NCBI GenBank assembly: GCA_003577275.1
Contig: QEVO01000004.1
Coordinates: forward strand, 186,001-250,000
Origin: Pseudomonadota bacterium
Lineage (GTDB): Bacteria; Pseudomonadota; Alphaproteobacteria; Sphingomonadales; Govanellaceae
Reading direction: 5' to 3'
DNA: 64,000 nucleotides
In this document: positions 18,049-26,207 of the stretch, piece by piece
How the letters are laid out: each line of letters opens with the position of its first letter
Numbering within the stretch: position 1 is the first letter of the stretch
Notes under the pieces: generated by a model
Told to the model about the DNA's origin: nothing
Database searches by the model: none
What the model saw: only the letters and a program-made list of their open reading frames with translations
Position numbers and translations under genes: made by a program

Positions 18049-20259
18049 ATGATCGAAGACGACGATATTTTTGACCTGATCCAGACTCTGAATGTTGAGG
18101 GCTTGAGGGCGCTGCTGGATACCACCCGTCATAGCACGAATTACGTGGCGCTTGCCCTGCGCAGCACCCTGACCGGGCCAAAGACGCCCCTTATGGCTGC
18201 GATCCACCGCCTGCGGGATGCCGTCAATGACGGCGAGCGGACGCGGGCCAGTCAGATCATCACCCTACTGATCAATGCCTGTCGGAACCTCGACCCCAAC
18301 CAACTCCTTATCCCCAACGACCAGGGCCTAACCCCCCTGGGCGCCGCGATCCTTTGGGAGGACGAGGTGCTGTGCGGGGCCTTGTTGGACGCAGGCGTAC
18401 CCCTGAATGCGCCATGCGACCGGAATTATCTGCCGCTTGAAGTCGCCGCCTGCGAAGGACGGCAACGCTTCGTCATCGCCTTCATTGCGCGCAACGCCCC
18501 TTACAGCCGCAACGTTCTGCCGCCCGACCGCGCCCGCGACTTCGCCCGTGAGCGGCGGACGATGATGGTCATACTTTATCGGGCGCTCAGATTAGCCCCA
18601 GAAGCGGCGCGGCTGATCACGGCGATCTTCATGAACGATGGCGATTTGATCGCCAATCTGGTGCCGCTGCCGCAAGCGCGGCGGCCGCTTAGCGGTCATG
18701 CGTGGACATATATCCTCTATCACGCCTTGCCGATGCATGACCAGGTTTGCGCGCTGCTCATTCCCTATATCTGCCGCACCTACACCGTGCGCGATTGTCT
18801 GGGAATCGCCATCGACAAAAATGCGGAAGCGACATTTACCGTCTCCATAAACTCCGTGATATCGACCCTGGATCTAGGGATGATTGACACTTATCAACTG
18901 GCCAGGTTCGCCATCGAGCGCGGGCAGGTTCAGCGGGCCATCGCCGTTTTGAGGCGATATGCCGAGATCGTCGACGCCATGCACAACGAAGTTGAGGATA
19001 CATTCCCTGATGGCACGGTTGTGTCCGATGAAACTCTTACGCAGGTGGGCGTTCGTGATGACATCGTCTTTCCTTTTCTGAATCAGGATCAAACTGAAGA
19101 GGAACGCGGTATCATTCCCAATTATTTCAATTTCAATCAGCCGGAACATGAAGTTCTCGCCGTTCTTCTCGAAGAGGCGATTGGGCAAGATAGCGATGAT
19201 CTTCTGAATGCCATTATTGGCACTATTCTAGACGATGATGATGACCTTGATATTGCCATAGCTTCTCACGCCATTGGGCATCTTCTCGATAATGCCGTGG
19301 TTGACGAAGACCACGCTACCCTTCGGCGTCTTCTGCGCGTACCGCTGCTGCCGGAGCGCTTAAGCCAGCTGTTACCCGACGCTCTCGGCAATAACGACCT
19401 GGAAACCGCAATCCTCCTGCTTGAAGCCGGCGCCGACCCGACCATCGATGAAAACGGCGATATCATCGACGCGGAGGAAGATCAGACCATTCCAACATTA
19501 CAAGCTCTGCTGCCTTATACGCTTCTCAATCAGTATTTAACGGATAATACGCAAACTGCGTCGTTGCAAAGGGCTCTGGTTCTGCTGTCGTATGGTGTCA
19601 ATACGACATTCAGCCTCGGCGGCGGAAATCAGATTACGCTCATAGAAATGGCCATCAGCAGCAATAATTTGCAGGTGGCAAGGGTACTCGCTTATCTTGG
19701 GATGGATCCTTGCCCTTACTTCACGTCATTCCTAAGCATTACCCATCCGACCGACATTCAGATAAATGCGCTCACCACGGTGCTAGGTGGGTTGAACGAA
19801 TGCTGGAACGAAATCCACAGCTATGGTTTTTATGCCTGCCAGTTGTTCGTTCGCGCTTATATGACACCGACAGGGAGCCAGTTAATTGCCACGCTGAGGC
19901 TTTTGGCGAATTGCCAATATCTTGGCATCGATATCCGCCACAATATCAATCTTCTTGCCGACGCCATCGCCGCCATTGATATTCATGAAGTGGAACCGTT
20001 GCAGCTGCAAAGCCTGCGGGCGCTGCCAGAAGATCGTCGGACAGAAGAAAATTACCAACGGCTGCCTTTCCCATGGAACGCAACGCCTGCGCGCCATATC
20101 GCGTTCTATATACAGCGTCTCTATATTGGCCGTAACAATATGACGTCGGGCGGGTTCCGCCTATCAGTTATACAGGTTCGCACGCTACAAGATTTAGGCC
20201 AGAACAATAATGATCTTCTGCTTATGATCTTGAGAATTCTAAATACCCGCTTCGGGTGA
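18049..20259 (+). CDS. Large ankyrin-repeat-like protein, paralogue A
   Basis: About 736 residues from ATG 18049. This start is preferred over 18019 because MIEDDDIFDLIQTLNVEGLRALL aligns with the N-terminus of the second ankyrin gene (MLDDRTIFEIIDAGNLEALQALL), and both are preceded by a similar CCGGGA segment. Ankyrin-like units are readable as QGLTPLGAAILWEDEVLCGALLDAGVPLN (about 92-121), the next unit ending near 150, DLETAILLLEAGADPT (about 450-467) and ITLIEMAISSNNLQVARVLAYLGMDP (about 529-555). The rest is alpha-helical repeat of weak consensus. No signal peptide, membrane span or enzyme domain is visible. It is probably an intracellular or secreted protein-binding scaffold; function unknown. 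Its base composition is lower in GC than the flanking core genes. Confidence 0.75.
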   Translation: MIEDDDIFDLIQTLNVEGLRALLDTTRHSTNYVALALRSTLTGPKTPLMAAIHRLRDAVNDGERTRASQIITLLINACRNLDPNQLLIPNDQGLTPLGAAILWEDEVLCGALLDAGVPLNAPCDRNYLPLEVAACEGRQRFVIAFIARNAPYSRNVLPPDRARDFARERRTMMVILYRALRLAPEAARLITAIFMNDGDLIANLVPLPQARRPLSGHAWTYILYHALPMHDQVCALLIPYICRTYTVRDCLGIAIDKNAEATFTVSINSVISTLDLGMIDTYQLARFAIERGQVQRAIAVLRRYAEIVDAMHNEVEDTFPDGTVVSDETLTQVGVRDDIVFPFLNQDQTEEERGIIPNYFNFNQPEHEVLAVLLEEAIGQDSDDLLNAIIGTILDDDDDLDIAIASHAIGHLLDNAVVDEDHATLRRLLRVPLLPERLSQLLPDALGNNDLETAILLLEAGADPTIDENGDIIDAEEDQTIPTLQALLPYTLLNQYLTDNTQTASLQRALVLLSYGVNTTFSLGGGNQITLIEMAISSNNLQVARVLAYLGMDPCPYFTSFLSITHPTDIQINALTTVLGGLNECWNEIHSYGFYACQLFVRAYMTPTGSQLIATLRLLANCQYLGIDIRHNINLLADAIAAIDIHEVEPLQLQSLRALPEDRRTEENYQRLPFPWNATPARHIAFYIQRLYIGRNNMTSGGFRLSVIQVRTLQDLGQNNNDLLLMILRILNTRFG

Positions 20260-20267
20260 TATGCGCC

Positions 20268-20746
20268 ATGATTAAAAACCCCAAAAACATCATCGAGGCC
20301 GCGGAAAGTCTTGATATTAACGCAACACTGACGCTGCTGAAGGCGATGCCCGGCGCCTGGCGGGAAACGATCGATGGCAAAACGCTTATCGCCGTGATCA
20401 TTTCCCACCTGAAAAAAGCGCCAACATCAAAAAGGAATGCAGGCGATTTTTATTTGGCCGCGCGCTGCTGCCATATGACGGCGGGAAGATCAAAGGACGG
20501 TTCGATTGCGCGCTGACCCTGATTGCCAATGGCTATCTTTCTTATCGCACCAGTAATCTGCTCCTTGCTGGTTTGTTGCGCGATATGGCGGTTGTGGATG
20601 AAAAGTTGGATCTGTGTGCCAGGCTGAATAACATCACCCGGCAAATAGATCTCTCGCCCGAGATTTCTCAGCGCATCATCGATATCCGCAACGGCCACGT
20701 CTTTACGCTGCCGCGCCTCATCGCCCGTCGCCTGCTTGGCGGCTGA
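20268..20746 (+). pseudogene. Third ankyrin-family-like gene, frameshifted
   Basis: Reading from ATG 20268 gives MIKNPKNIIEAAESLDINAT and so on, and meets a stop at 20516. A second open frame runs from the A6 tract at 20412-20417 to TGA 20744-20746 (for example GRALLPYDGGKIKGRFDCAL, then LTLIANGYLSYRTSNLLLAG). One extra A in that tract would join the two halves into a single protein of about 159 residues. The N-terminal half resembles the starts of the two large ankyrin genes. It follows the first ankyrin gene by 8 bases, so they are probably one operon. Explanations are true decay, a sequencing error in the homopolymer, or slippage on the A6 tract. Confidence 0.7.
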
Positions 20747-20761
20747 TGGCGCCCATCAGCC
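20741..20761. terminator. Hairpin shared by two convergent stop codons
   Basis: GGCTGATGG-CGC-CCATCAGCC, a 9-bp perfect stem. It contains the TGA of the frameshifted gene on the plus strand and the TGA of dps on the minus strand. Probably a bidirectional transcription barrier; there is no T-run. Confidence 0.5.
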
Positions 20762-21223
20762 AAGCAGGCTTCTGAGCATCCATGCCGTCTTTTCGTGGAT
20801 TTCCAGACGCGCGGTCAGCACGTTCAAGGTCGACTCATCGCCCGCCTTATCGGCCAAGGGAATAAGTTCGCGCGCGGTGCGCACCACTGTCTCATGGCCG
20901 TTCACCAAATCCTGCACCATGTCCATGGCCTTGGGGATACCGTCGGTTTCCTTGATCGACGTCAGCTTGGAAAACGCCTTGTAGGTGCCCGGGGCCGGCT
21001 CGCCCAGCGCGCGGATGCGTTCGGCGATGGTGTCCACCGCCAGCCCCAGTTCGGTGTACTGCTGCATGAACATCAGGTGCAGGGTTTGGAAGTGCGGGCC
21101 GGTGACGTTCCAATGATAGTTATGGGTTTTCAGGTACAGGGTATAGGTATCGGCCAGCAGCCGACCCAACCCGGCGGCGATCTTGGCTCTAGCCTTGGGC
21201 TCGATTCCGATATTTATTTCCAT
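20756..21223 (-). CDS. dps: Dps family ferritin-like DNA-protecting protein
   Basis: A 155-residue Dps. The ferroxidase-site residues are in [48 protein letters not shown] (H37, W38, D64, E68). It forms dodecamers that oxidise and store iron using H2O2 and so protect DNA. The N-terminal tail is short and only weakly basic, so DNA binding by the tail is uncertain. It is transcribed against the ankyrin genes on both sides. The promoter carries a perfect PerR-type palindrome 36-52 bases before the ATG. Confidence 0.95.
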   Translation of the reverse strand: MEINIGIEPKARAKIAAGLGRLLADTYTLYLKTHNYHWNVTGPHFQTLHLMFMQQYTELGLAVDTIAERIRALGEPAPGTYKAFSKLTSIKETDGIPKAMDMVQDLVNGHETVVRTARELIPLADKAGDESTLNVLTARLEIHEKTAWMLRSLLG

Positions 21224-21258
21224 GATTTTTCTCCATATATAAATAGATTATCGTCATA

Positions 21259-21275
21259 TTTATAATTATTATAAA
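21259..21275. promoter_or_regulatory. Perfect PerR box over the dps promoter
   Basis: TTTATAATTATTATAAA: perfect 8-bp arms around a central T, containing the full PerR consensus TTATAATnATTATAA without a mismatch. On the minus strand it also contains a consensus -10 (TATAAT), so binding would block RNA polymerase. Only the regulator identity is inferred. Confidence 0.72.
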
Positions 21276-21333
21276 CTACTCGCCCGCCTGATTCCAGAGC
21301 TGATTTTCACCCATCACGGCCGCAGGGTCCAGA

Positions 21334-21349
21334 CGTCTCTTAAGAGACG
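21334..21349. promoter_or_regulatory. 16-bp palindrome upstream of ankyrin gene B
   Basis: CGTCTCTTAAGAGACG is a perfect palindrome that ends 18 bases before the ATG and just before the GGGAGGA ribosome-binding site. It could be a repressor operator or a 5'-UTR hairpin controlling translation. Confidence 0.5.
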
Positions 21350-21367
21350 AACCGGGAGGATCCCATC

Positions 21368-23536
21368 ATGCTCGACGACCGCACCATCTTCGAAATTATC
21401 GATGCCGGCAACCTTGAGGCGCTACAAGCGTTATTGAATAAAAAAGGCGCTGCCGCCCTGCTCGAAGAGCAAGCCGGGCAGACGCCGCTTTCATATACCA
21501 TGTCGCTATTGACTCCCCTGGCGCAGAGGGAAACCCCTAACCGCGATAAACTGCGCGAGATGACGCTGGCGCTGATCGACGCTGCCGTTAAATTCGGCGC
21601 TTTTGAGCAACTGACGGCACAGATGAGGGAGGGATTCACCCTTCTCCATCTGGCGGTGCTGACCGATGACCCCCAGATCATCGAGGCATTGCTGGATGCC
21701 GGCATCGCCATTGACTCACAGACGCATATCGTTGGACTGACGCCGCTGATGGTGGCCGCGCAAGCCGACAAGCGGCAAGCTGTCCGCACCTTGCTGAAGC
21801 GCCGCGCCAATCCGTGGATGGTGACCAGTGATAAGCTCACAGCCTTTGACCTGGCGTGGAAATATCACGCAAAGGTGATTTATTGCGACTTGGTCTTGCA
21901 TGTTGTTGGCGTCGATGACAAAAACATTGCCAATATGCTTTCTGAAAATAATCCTGAGGCCATTGACCTATTAATCAATGCATCAAAGATGGCGCCGGCG
22001 GCTGATATTCCCGTTCTTATTATTGCTGCGTTACGTCTTGAACTCCGTGATCTCGCCCGTATGCTCATCGAGCGCTGGCTTTTGGATACCGGTAATCATC
22101 CGATATCAGAATTCGGGCCATTGATTGCCTATCACGCCGCAGGCAATGGCTGGATTGATCTCATCCAGCTGCTGCTCGACAGAGGCCTGACAATCGAGGA
22201 TATCTCCAAGTCAGAACAAAAGGACCTGTTGGCCGCAGCGATAGAGAATGATCATGAAGGGCTGGTGTATGAGCTGTTAAATTTGGGGCTGAGGCCGATA
22301 TGCCCATTCCACCCCCGCTTTGGTCCATCCTGTTTGGCCTTGGAAACCGCCTGCAGAAAGCGCGCAATAAATATCATTAAAATATTTATTCCGATGCTCC
22401 CGGAAAGGTATCGGCAAAAAATTGTCTTCAAGGTCATCACCTATACCCGGGAGACAGTCTTAAAATTCGATGCGGTGGCAGTGATAGAAGCCATCTTTCA
22501 AGAGGTGACCCTGCCTCAAGAGTATCAGATAAATATCGCTAAACTGGCGCTGCAATACGGCGCGGTGAAGTGTTATACTGTAATTTCTCGGACCTTGCCA
22601 AACCTGAACACGCTTATTGCGCTTGATGAAACGCCAATTCTATCTTTGGCGCTTTGCCCGGAGGGCGATATTTCGTTCAGGAGCGGCCATTTAACATGCG
22701 CCTTGAGTCTGACGTCCATCGGTCTTGGCACGCTTAAGGAGCAACGCGAGCGTTGTTCATTCGTCCTGCATCGGTGCCATGATAACACAAGGTATCGCGG
22801 TTGTTATATTCTCTGCCGCCTTGGCGCTTCGCCGCAGATTGTCATCAAGGAATTCTGCACAGGCTACAATAAGATATGCGCTATTATGAAGGAGTGGCAG
22901 TCCAAGGGCGGCGAGCTGACGAATGCCGAAATCCGCCTTATCACCACCTTCATTTCCACGACCGCCAAGTGGCTAAAATTCTCCTTGAGCGGCTGCCATG
23001 ATTACTTGGTATTCCTGCATAATTGCGGATGGTCAACCCTGATATCAGCGGCCGTCACGGAACTGGAGGAGAAGGTATTGATAGCGGCGCTGGACTTATT
23101 GTTGGCGTTGCCGGCTCTCGATCTTCCCGACGGAGAGCTTAAGAACCAGGTCAATAGTCTGTTGGATGAGATATTCCAGTGCGCCAAATGGATCCATAAT
23201 TTCCTGAAGAACTTTAATCCGCACGAGCCGCGCTCCTTACAGGAAATTACCCTGTGCTGGCTTCTAAACCAGAATTCCAGCATTCACTGGTTTGAAGAAA
23301 TTGATGTTACGCAAAGAAATGTCCTGGTGGGTCAGAGCTGGAACCATGAATCCCTCGAACTCCTGCATCGCTTCCTTCATGCGGGAAACACCACCATGAT
23401 GCAGATAATGGCGCAGCACTGGCTCGCCTTCGGCTGGCCGGAGGAGGTGAACGACCTCCTCATTTCCTCTGATTCGGAAGATGACTCAGGCGATGGTTCA
23501 GGCGACAATTCCAACAGCGATGGTGGTAACGATTAG
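21368..23536 (+). CDS. Large ankyrin-repeat protein, paralogue B
   Basis: A 722-residue protein, with start fixed by GGGAGGA 8 bases upstream. Ankyrin units are clearest at residues 88-117 (EGFTLLHLAVLTDDPQIIEA with LLDAGIAID), 122-150 (GLTPLMVAAQADKRQAVRTL), 249-277 (GPLIAYHAAGNGWIDLIQLL) and 285-310 (KDLLAAAIENDHEGLVYELL). Later sequence is helical with scattered Cys/His and no known domain. The C-terminus is a low-complexity acidic tail (SDSEDDSGDGSGDNSNSDGG). The N-terminal 25 residues match paralogue A. No signal peptide or transmembrane span is seen. It is probably a protein-interaction scaffold or effector; function unknown. It is AT-richer than its neighbours. Confidence 0.82.
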   Translation: MLDDRTIFEIIDAGNLEALQALLNKKGAAALLEEQAGQTPLSYTMSLLTPLAQRETPNRDKLREMTLALIDAAVKFGAFEQLTAQMREGFTLLHLAVLTDDPQIIEALLDAGIAIDSQTHIVGLTPLMVAAQADKRQAVRTLLKRRANPWMVTSDKLTAFDLAWKYHAKVIYCDLVLHVVGVDDKNIANMLSENNPEAIDLLINASKMAPAADIPVLIIAALRLELRDLARMLIERWLLDTGNHPISEFGPLIAYHAAGNGWIDLIQLLLDRGLTIEDISKSEQKDLLAAAIENDHEGLVYELLNLGLRPICPFHPRFGPSCLALETACRKRAINIIKIFIPMLPERYRQKIVFKVITYTRETVLKFDAVAVIEAIFQEVTLPQEYQINIAKLALQYGAVKCYTVISRTLPNLNTLIALDETPILSLALCPEGDISFRSGHLTCALSLTSIGLGTLKEQRERCSFVLHRCHDNTRYRGCYILCRLGASPQIVIKEFCTGYNKICAIMKEWQSKGGELTNAEIRLITTFISTTAKWLKFSLSGCHDYLVFLHNCGWSTLISAAVTELEEKVLIAALDLLLALPALDLPDGELKNQVNSLLDEIFQCAKWIHNFLKNFNPHEPRSLQEITLCWLLNQNSSIHWFEEIDVTQRNVLVGQSWNHESLELLHRFLHAGNTTMMQIMAQHWLAFGWPEEVNDLLISSDSEDDSGDGSGDNSNSDGGND

Positions 23537-23553
23537 GAAGCCTTAGGCCCTGT

Positions 23554-24345
23554 TTACCTAGTCGTCATGGGCCGCGCCGCCGCCGCCACAAAGAGGACGC
23601 AGGCGGCGGCCACCATGGCTGGGCCGGCGGGAATGTCGGTCATCAGGCTTGCCGTCAGCCCCAGCGCCACCGATGCAACGCCGAGACCGGCGGCGCCCGC
23701 CGCCATGGCTTCCGGCGATCGCGCCCAGGCGCGGGCGGCGGCGGCCGGCACGATCATCAGCGAGGTGACCAAGAGCACGCCCACCACCTGCATGGCGAGC
23801 GCGATGGAAAGCGCGATCAGCAACAGGTAGGCGGTGCGCACCCAGGCCACCTTCACGCCTTCCACGGCGGCCAACTCCTCATGCACCGTGATCGCCAGCA
23901 GCGGCCGCCAGATCAGCGCCAGGAACGCCAGCGCGCCGGCGGCGCCGGCCGCAATCAGCGCCAGCCGATCGTCGCCCACCGACAGAATGTCGCCGAACAG
24001 ATAGGCGTAAAGGTCAAGGCTGCCAGCGGGCAGCAGACTCATGGCGATCATGCCGAAGGACAGCGCGCCGTGGGCGACGATGCCAAGAAGGGTGTCCGGC
24101 GCCAGCCAGCGCCGACGCTCCATGAGCGACAGCGCAATGGCCGCCGCGGCGCAAACGGCGATGACCAGCGCCGAAGGCGCTACCCCGACCGCCAGCCCCA
24201 GGGCGATGCCAAGGAGCGCGGTGTGCGATAGCGCGTCGCCGAAATAGGCCATGCGCCGCCATACCAGAAAGGAGCCCAAGGGCCCGGCCACCAGGGCAAT
24301 GGCCGCGCCGCAAACCAGCGCTCGCCAAATGAAATCATCCACCAT
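23554..24345 (-). CDS. znuB: Zinc ABC transporter permease ZnuB
   Basis: About 263 residues with some eight membrane spans. It belongs to the ABC-3 metal permease family: LGSFLVWRRMAYFGDALSHTALLGIALG near the N-terminus, DLYAYLFGDIL in the middle, and EGVKVAWVRTAYLLLIALSIALAMQVVGVLLVTSLMIVPAA containing the family loop. The start is ATG 24345, overlapping the end of znuC by 11 bases; the longer ORF upstream is just znuC read in another frame. It moves Zn2+ (possibly Mn2+) across the inner membrane with ZnuC. The matching ZnuA binding protein is not in this window. Confidence 0.92.
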   Translation of the reverse strand: MVDDFIWRALVCGAAIALVAGPLGSFLVWRRMAYFGDALSHTALLGIALGLAVGVAPSALVIAVCAAAAIALSLMERRRWLAPDTLLGIVAHGALSFGMIAMSLLPAGSLDLYAYLFGDILSVGDDRLALIAAGAAGALAFLALIWRPLLAITVHEELAAVEGVKVAWVRTAYLLLIALSIALAMQVVGVLLVTSLMIVPAAAARAWARSPEAMAAGAAGLGVASVALGLTASLMTDIPAGPAMVAAACVLFVAAAARPMTTR

Positions 24346-25111
24346 GCGCCTGCCCCTCCCGGCTATGGTGTTCATGGTCATGGTCATGGTCATGGTCATG
24401 ATCGTGGGCATGGGCGTGATCGTGGGCGTATAACGCCAGGGCATCCGCCTCCTCGCCGAACAGGGCGCGGAAGGCCGGATCACGCCGCACCTTGTCCGGC
24501 ACGCCAGAACAGCAAACATGATGATTGAGGCACACTACCCGATCGGTGGCCGCCATCACCAAATGAAGATCGTGGGAGATCAGTAGCACCGCGCATTGAA
24601 GCTCCCGCCGCACCCGGTCGATCAGACGGTAGAACGCCGCCTGGCCGGTGAGGTCCACCCCTTGAGTCGGCTCATCCAGCACCAAAAGGCTAGGCTCGGC
24701 CAGGAGCGCCCGCGCCAGCAACAAACGCTGGAATTCGCCGCCCGACAGGTGATGCACCGAGGTCTGCGCCAGCCCCGAATCCAGCCCCACCAAGGCAAAG
24801 GCGCGATCCATGGCCGCCGCCGTCACCCCAGGATGCAACGCCAGAAAGCGCCGCGCCGTCATCGGCATCAGGGGACTTAAGGCGACGCGCTGCGGCACGT
24901 AGCCGATGCGCAGGCCTGGCCGCCGCTCCACCACGCCGCCATCCGGCGCCAGGAGGCCGAGCGCGATGCGCGCCAGCGTGCTCTTGCCCGAACCGTTGGG
25001 GCCGATCACGGTGACGATCTCACCGGCCGCCACCTCGACGTCCACCCGGTCGAGAATGAGCCGATCACCCAGGCGTTTCGTCACCTGGCGTAGCGCGAGG
25101 GACGCCGCCAT
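24335..25111 (-). CDS. znuC: Zinc ABC transporter ATPase ZnuC with His-rich tail
   Basis: A 258-residue ABC ATPase. Walker A is GPNGSGKST, the signature is LSGGEFQRLLLARAL, Walker B is LLVLDEPTQGVDL, and the switch His is in LLISHDLH. After the ATPase domain comes an unusual tail, AHDHAHAHDHDHDHDHDHEH, in which every second residue is His. It is encoded by a CATGGT hexamer repeat and could buffer or sense zinc on the cytoplasmic side. The gene lies in the zur-znuC-znuB operon and overlaps znuB. Confidence 0.95.
   Translation of the reverse strand: MAASLALRQVTKRLGDRLILDRVDVEVAAGEIVTVIGPNGSGKSTLARIALGLLAPDGGVVERRPGLRIGYVPQRVALSPLMPMTARRFLALHPGVTAAAMDRAFALVGLDSGLAQTSVHHLSGGEFQRLLLARALLAEPSLLVLDEPTQGVDLTGQAAFYRLIDRVRRELQCAVLLISHDLHLVMAATDRVVCLNHHVCCSGVPDKVRRDPAFRALFGEEADALALYAHDHAHAHDHDHDHDHDHEHHSREGQAHGG
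24373..24400. repeat. CATGGT hexanucleotide tandem repeat inside znuC
   Basis: About four and a half perfect copies of CATGGT, continuing as imperfect copies to about 24427. On the minus strand they encode alternating His-Asp residues of the ZnuC tail. Being a hexamer, copy-number change would lengthen or shorten the His tail without a frameshift. Confidence 0.85.
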
Positions 25112-25114
25112 GGC

Positions 25115-25594
25115 TCAAGCAGGCCCGCCGCCGCGACAGTCGCGGCACAATCCCAGCATTTCGATCATGCTGCTGCTGGCCGCAAAGCCGCGGCTGGCGG
25201 CCGCCGCGCTTATAGCCGCCAGCAATGGGGCATTGTCCCTAATCTCCTCCACCGAGCGGCAGCGGTTGCAAATCAGAAAGCAGCCGCCGCGATGCAGGCG
25301 CTCGGGGTCGGGACAGCCGATGAACGCGTTCAAGGCTTCGATGCGGTGGATAAGCCCCTGTTCCAGAAGGAATTCCAAGGCGCGGTAAACGGTGGGTGGG
25401 GCGGCCGAGCGGTGATCGGCTTTCAACAGATCCAGCAATTCATAGGCCGTAATCGGCTGATGGCGGGTCCACACCAGCTCCAGGACGCGCCGGCGCAGCT
25501 CGGTCAGCCGGGCGCCATGCCGTTCGCACACCCGCTCCGCCGCCGCCATGGCGTGGGCGACGCAAGCTTGATGATCATGGGTGGCAACGTCCAC
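25115..25594 (-). CDS. zur: Zinc uptake regulator Zur (Fur family)
   Basis: A 159-residue Fur-family repressor. The winged helix-turn-helix includes RLTELRRRVLELVWTRHQPI and APPTVYRALEFLLEQGLIHRI. The structural-zinc cysteines are in CFLICNRC and CRDC. It is first in an operon with znuC and znuB (gap of 3 bases), which identifies it as Zur rather than Fur or PerR. The start is GTG 25594 after GGAGGGA. It would repress zinc uptake when cytoplasmic zinc is sufficient. No clear Zur palindrome is visible in the 79-base gap shared with hisI. Confidence 0.92.
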   Translation of the reverse strand: MDVATHDHQACVAHAMAAAERVCERHGARLTELRRRVLELVWTRHQPITAYELLDLLKADHRSAAPPTVYRALEFLLEQGLIHRIEALNAFIGCPDPERLHRGGCFLICNRCRSVEEIRDNAPLLAAISAAAASRGFAASSSMIEMLGLCRDCRGGGPA

Positions 25595-25673
25595 CTATAG
25601 GCTCCCTCCGTTATGGACGAGAACCGTAGCATAAAGTAAACGAGGGAGCGAAAGAGAACTGAAAGCAGACGCC

Positions 25674-26096
25674 ATGCCCATGACCTATCCCGAACAAGCT
25701 ATTGCGGACGCCTTGTCGGCCATCGCCTGGAATACCGACGGGCTGGTGCCCGCCATCGCCCAGGAGGCGGCCAGCGGCGAAGTTTTGATGCTCGCCTGGA
25801 TGAATGCCGAGGCGGTGCGCGAAACGCTCGCCACCGGCCAGGTGTGCTACTGGTCGCGCTCCCGCCGCGCGCTGTGGCGCAAGGGAGAAACCTCGAACCA
25901 AATCCAACACCTAGAAGGGTTCTTGATCGACTGTGACGGCGATACCTTGCTCCTCCGGGTGCGTCAGGAGGGCGTTGCCTGCCATACCGGCCGACGGAGC
26001 TGCTTCTTTCGGGAGTTGTCGCGAGATGGAATGGTTATAAACCAAGAGGTTGTTGTTAACCCCAAGATGTTGTATGCAAATAAGAACAATACTTGA
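25674..26096 (+). CDS. hisI: Phosphoribosyl-AMP cyclohydrolase
   Basis: A 140-residue stand-alone HisI, third step of histidine synthesis. The core GEVLMLAWMNAEAVRETLATGQVCYWSRSR with LWRKGETSNQ is intact, and the metal-binding set in IDCDGDTLLLRVRQEGVACHTGRRSCFF (three Cys, Asp residues) is complete. It is divergent from zur with only 79 bases between them. It is unlinked to other his genes here (the hisN-like gene is 12 kb away). Confidence 0.93.
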   Translation: MPMTYPEQAIADALSAIAWNTDGLVPAIAQEAASGEVLMLAWMNAEAVRETLATGQVCYWSRSRRALWRKGETSNQIQHLEGFLIDCDGDTLLLRVRQEGVACHTGRRSCFFRELSRDGMVINQEVVVNPKMLYANKNNT

Positions 26097-26106
26097 AAGA
26101 GCGCCG

Positions 26107-26125
26107 CTCCTCCCTTGGGGAGGAG
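26107..26125 (+). terminator. Hairpin after hisI
   Basis: CTCCTCCC-TTG-GGGAGGAG, a perfect 8-bp stem 10 bases after the hisI stop, followed by GGGGCTATCTTT. The T-run is weak. Confidence 0.5.
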
Positions 26126-26164
26126 GGGGCTATCTTTACCAAAGAAATAGATGGTATATTAGTT

Positions 26165-26178
26165 GGGTTGTACAACCC
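26165..26178. promoter_or_regulatory. Perfect 14-bp palindrome upstream of the NarL-type regulator
   Basis: GGGTTGTACAACCC, 29 bases before the ATG. It is a candidate operator, possibly for autoregulation by the response regulator itself. It directly follows TATATTAGTT, which could be a -10. Confidence 0.5.
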
Positions 26179-26207
26179 GCTCTTGAGTTATAGCCCGGAC
26201 AGAAATA

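Noticed and set aside
20405..20420. Programmed -1 frameshift on a canonical A-AAA-AAG heptamer
   Set aside because: The phase here is CTG-AAA-AAA-GCG, not the canonical X-XXY-YYZ phase, so programmed ribosomal slippage is less likely than decay or sequencing error; polymerase slippage is left open.
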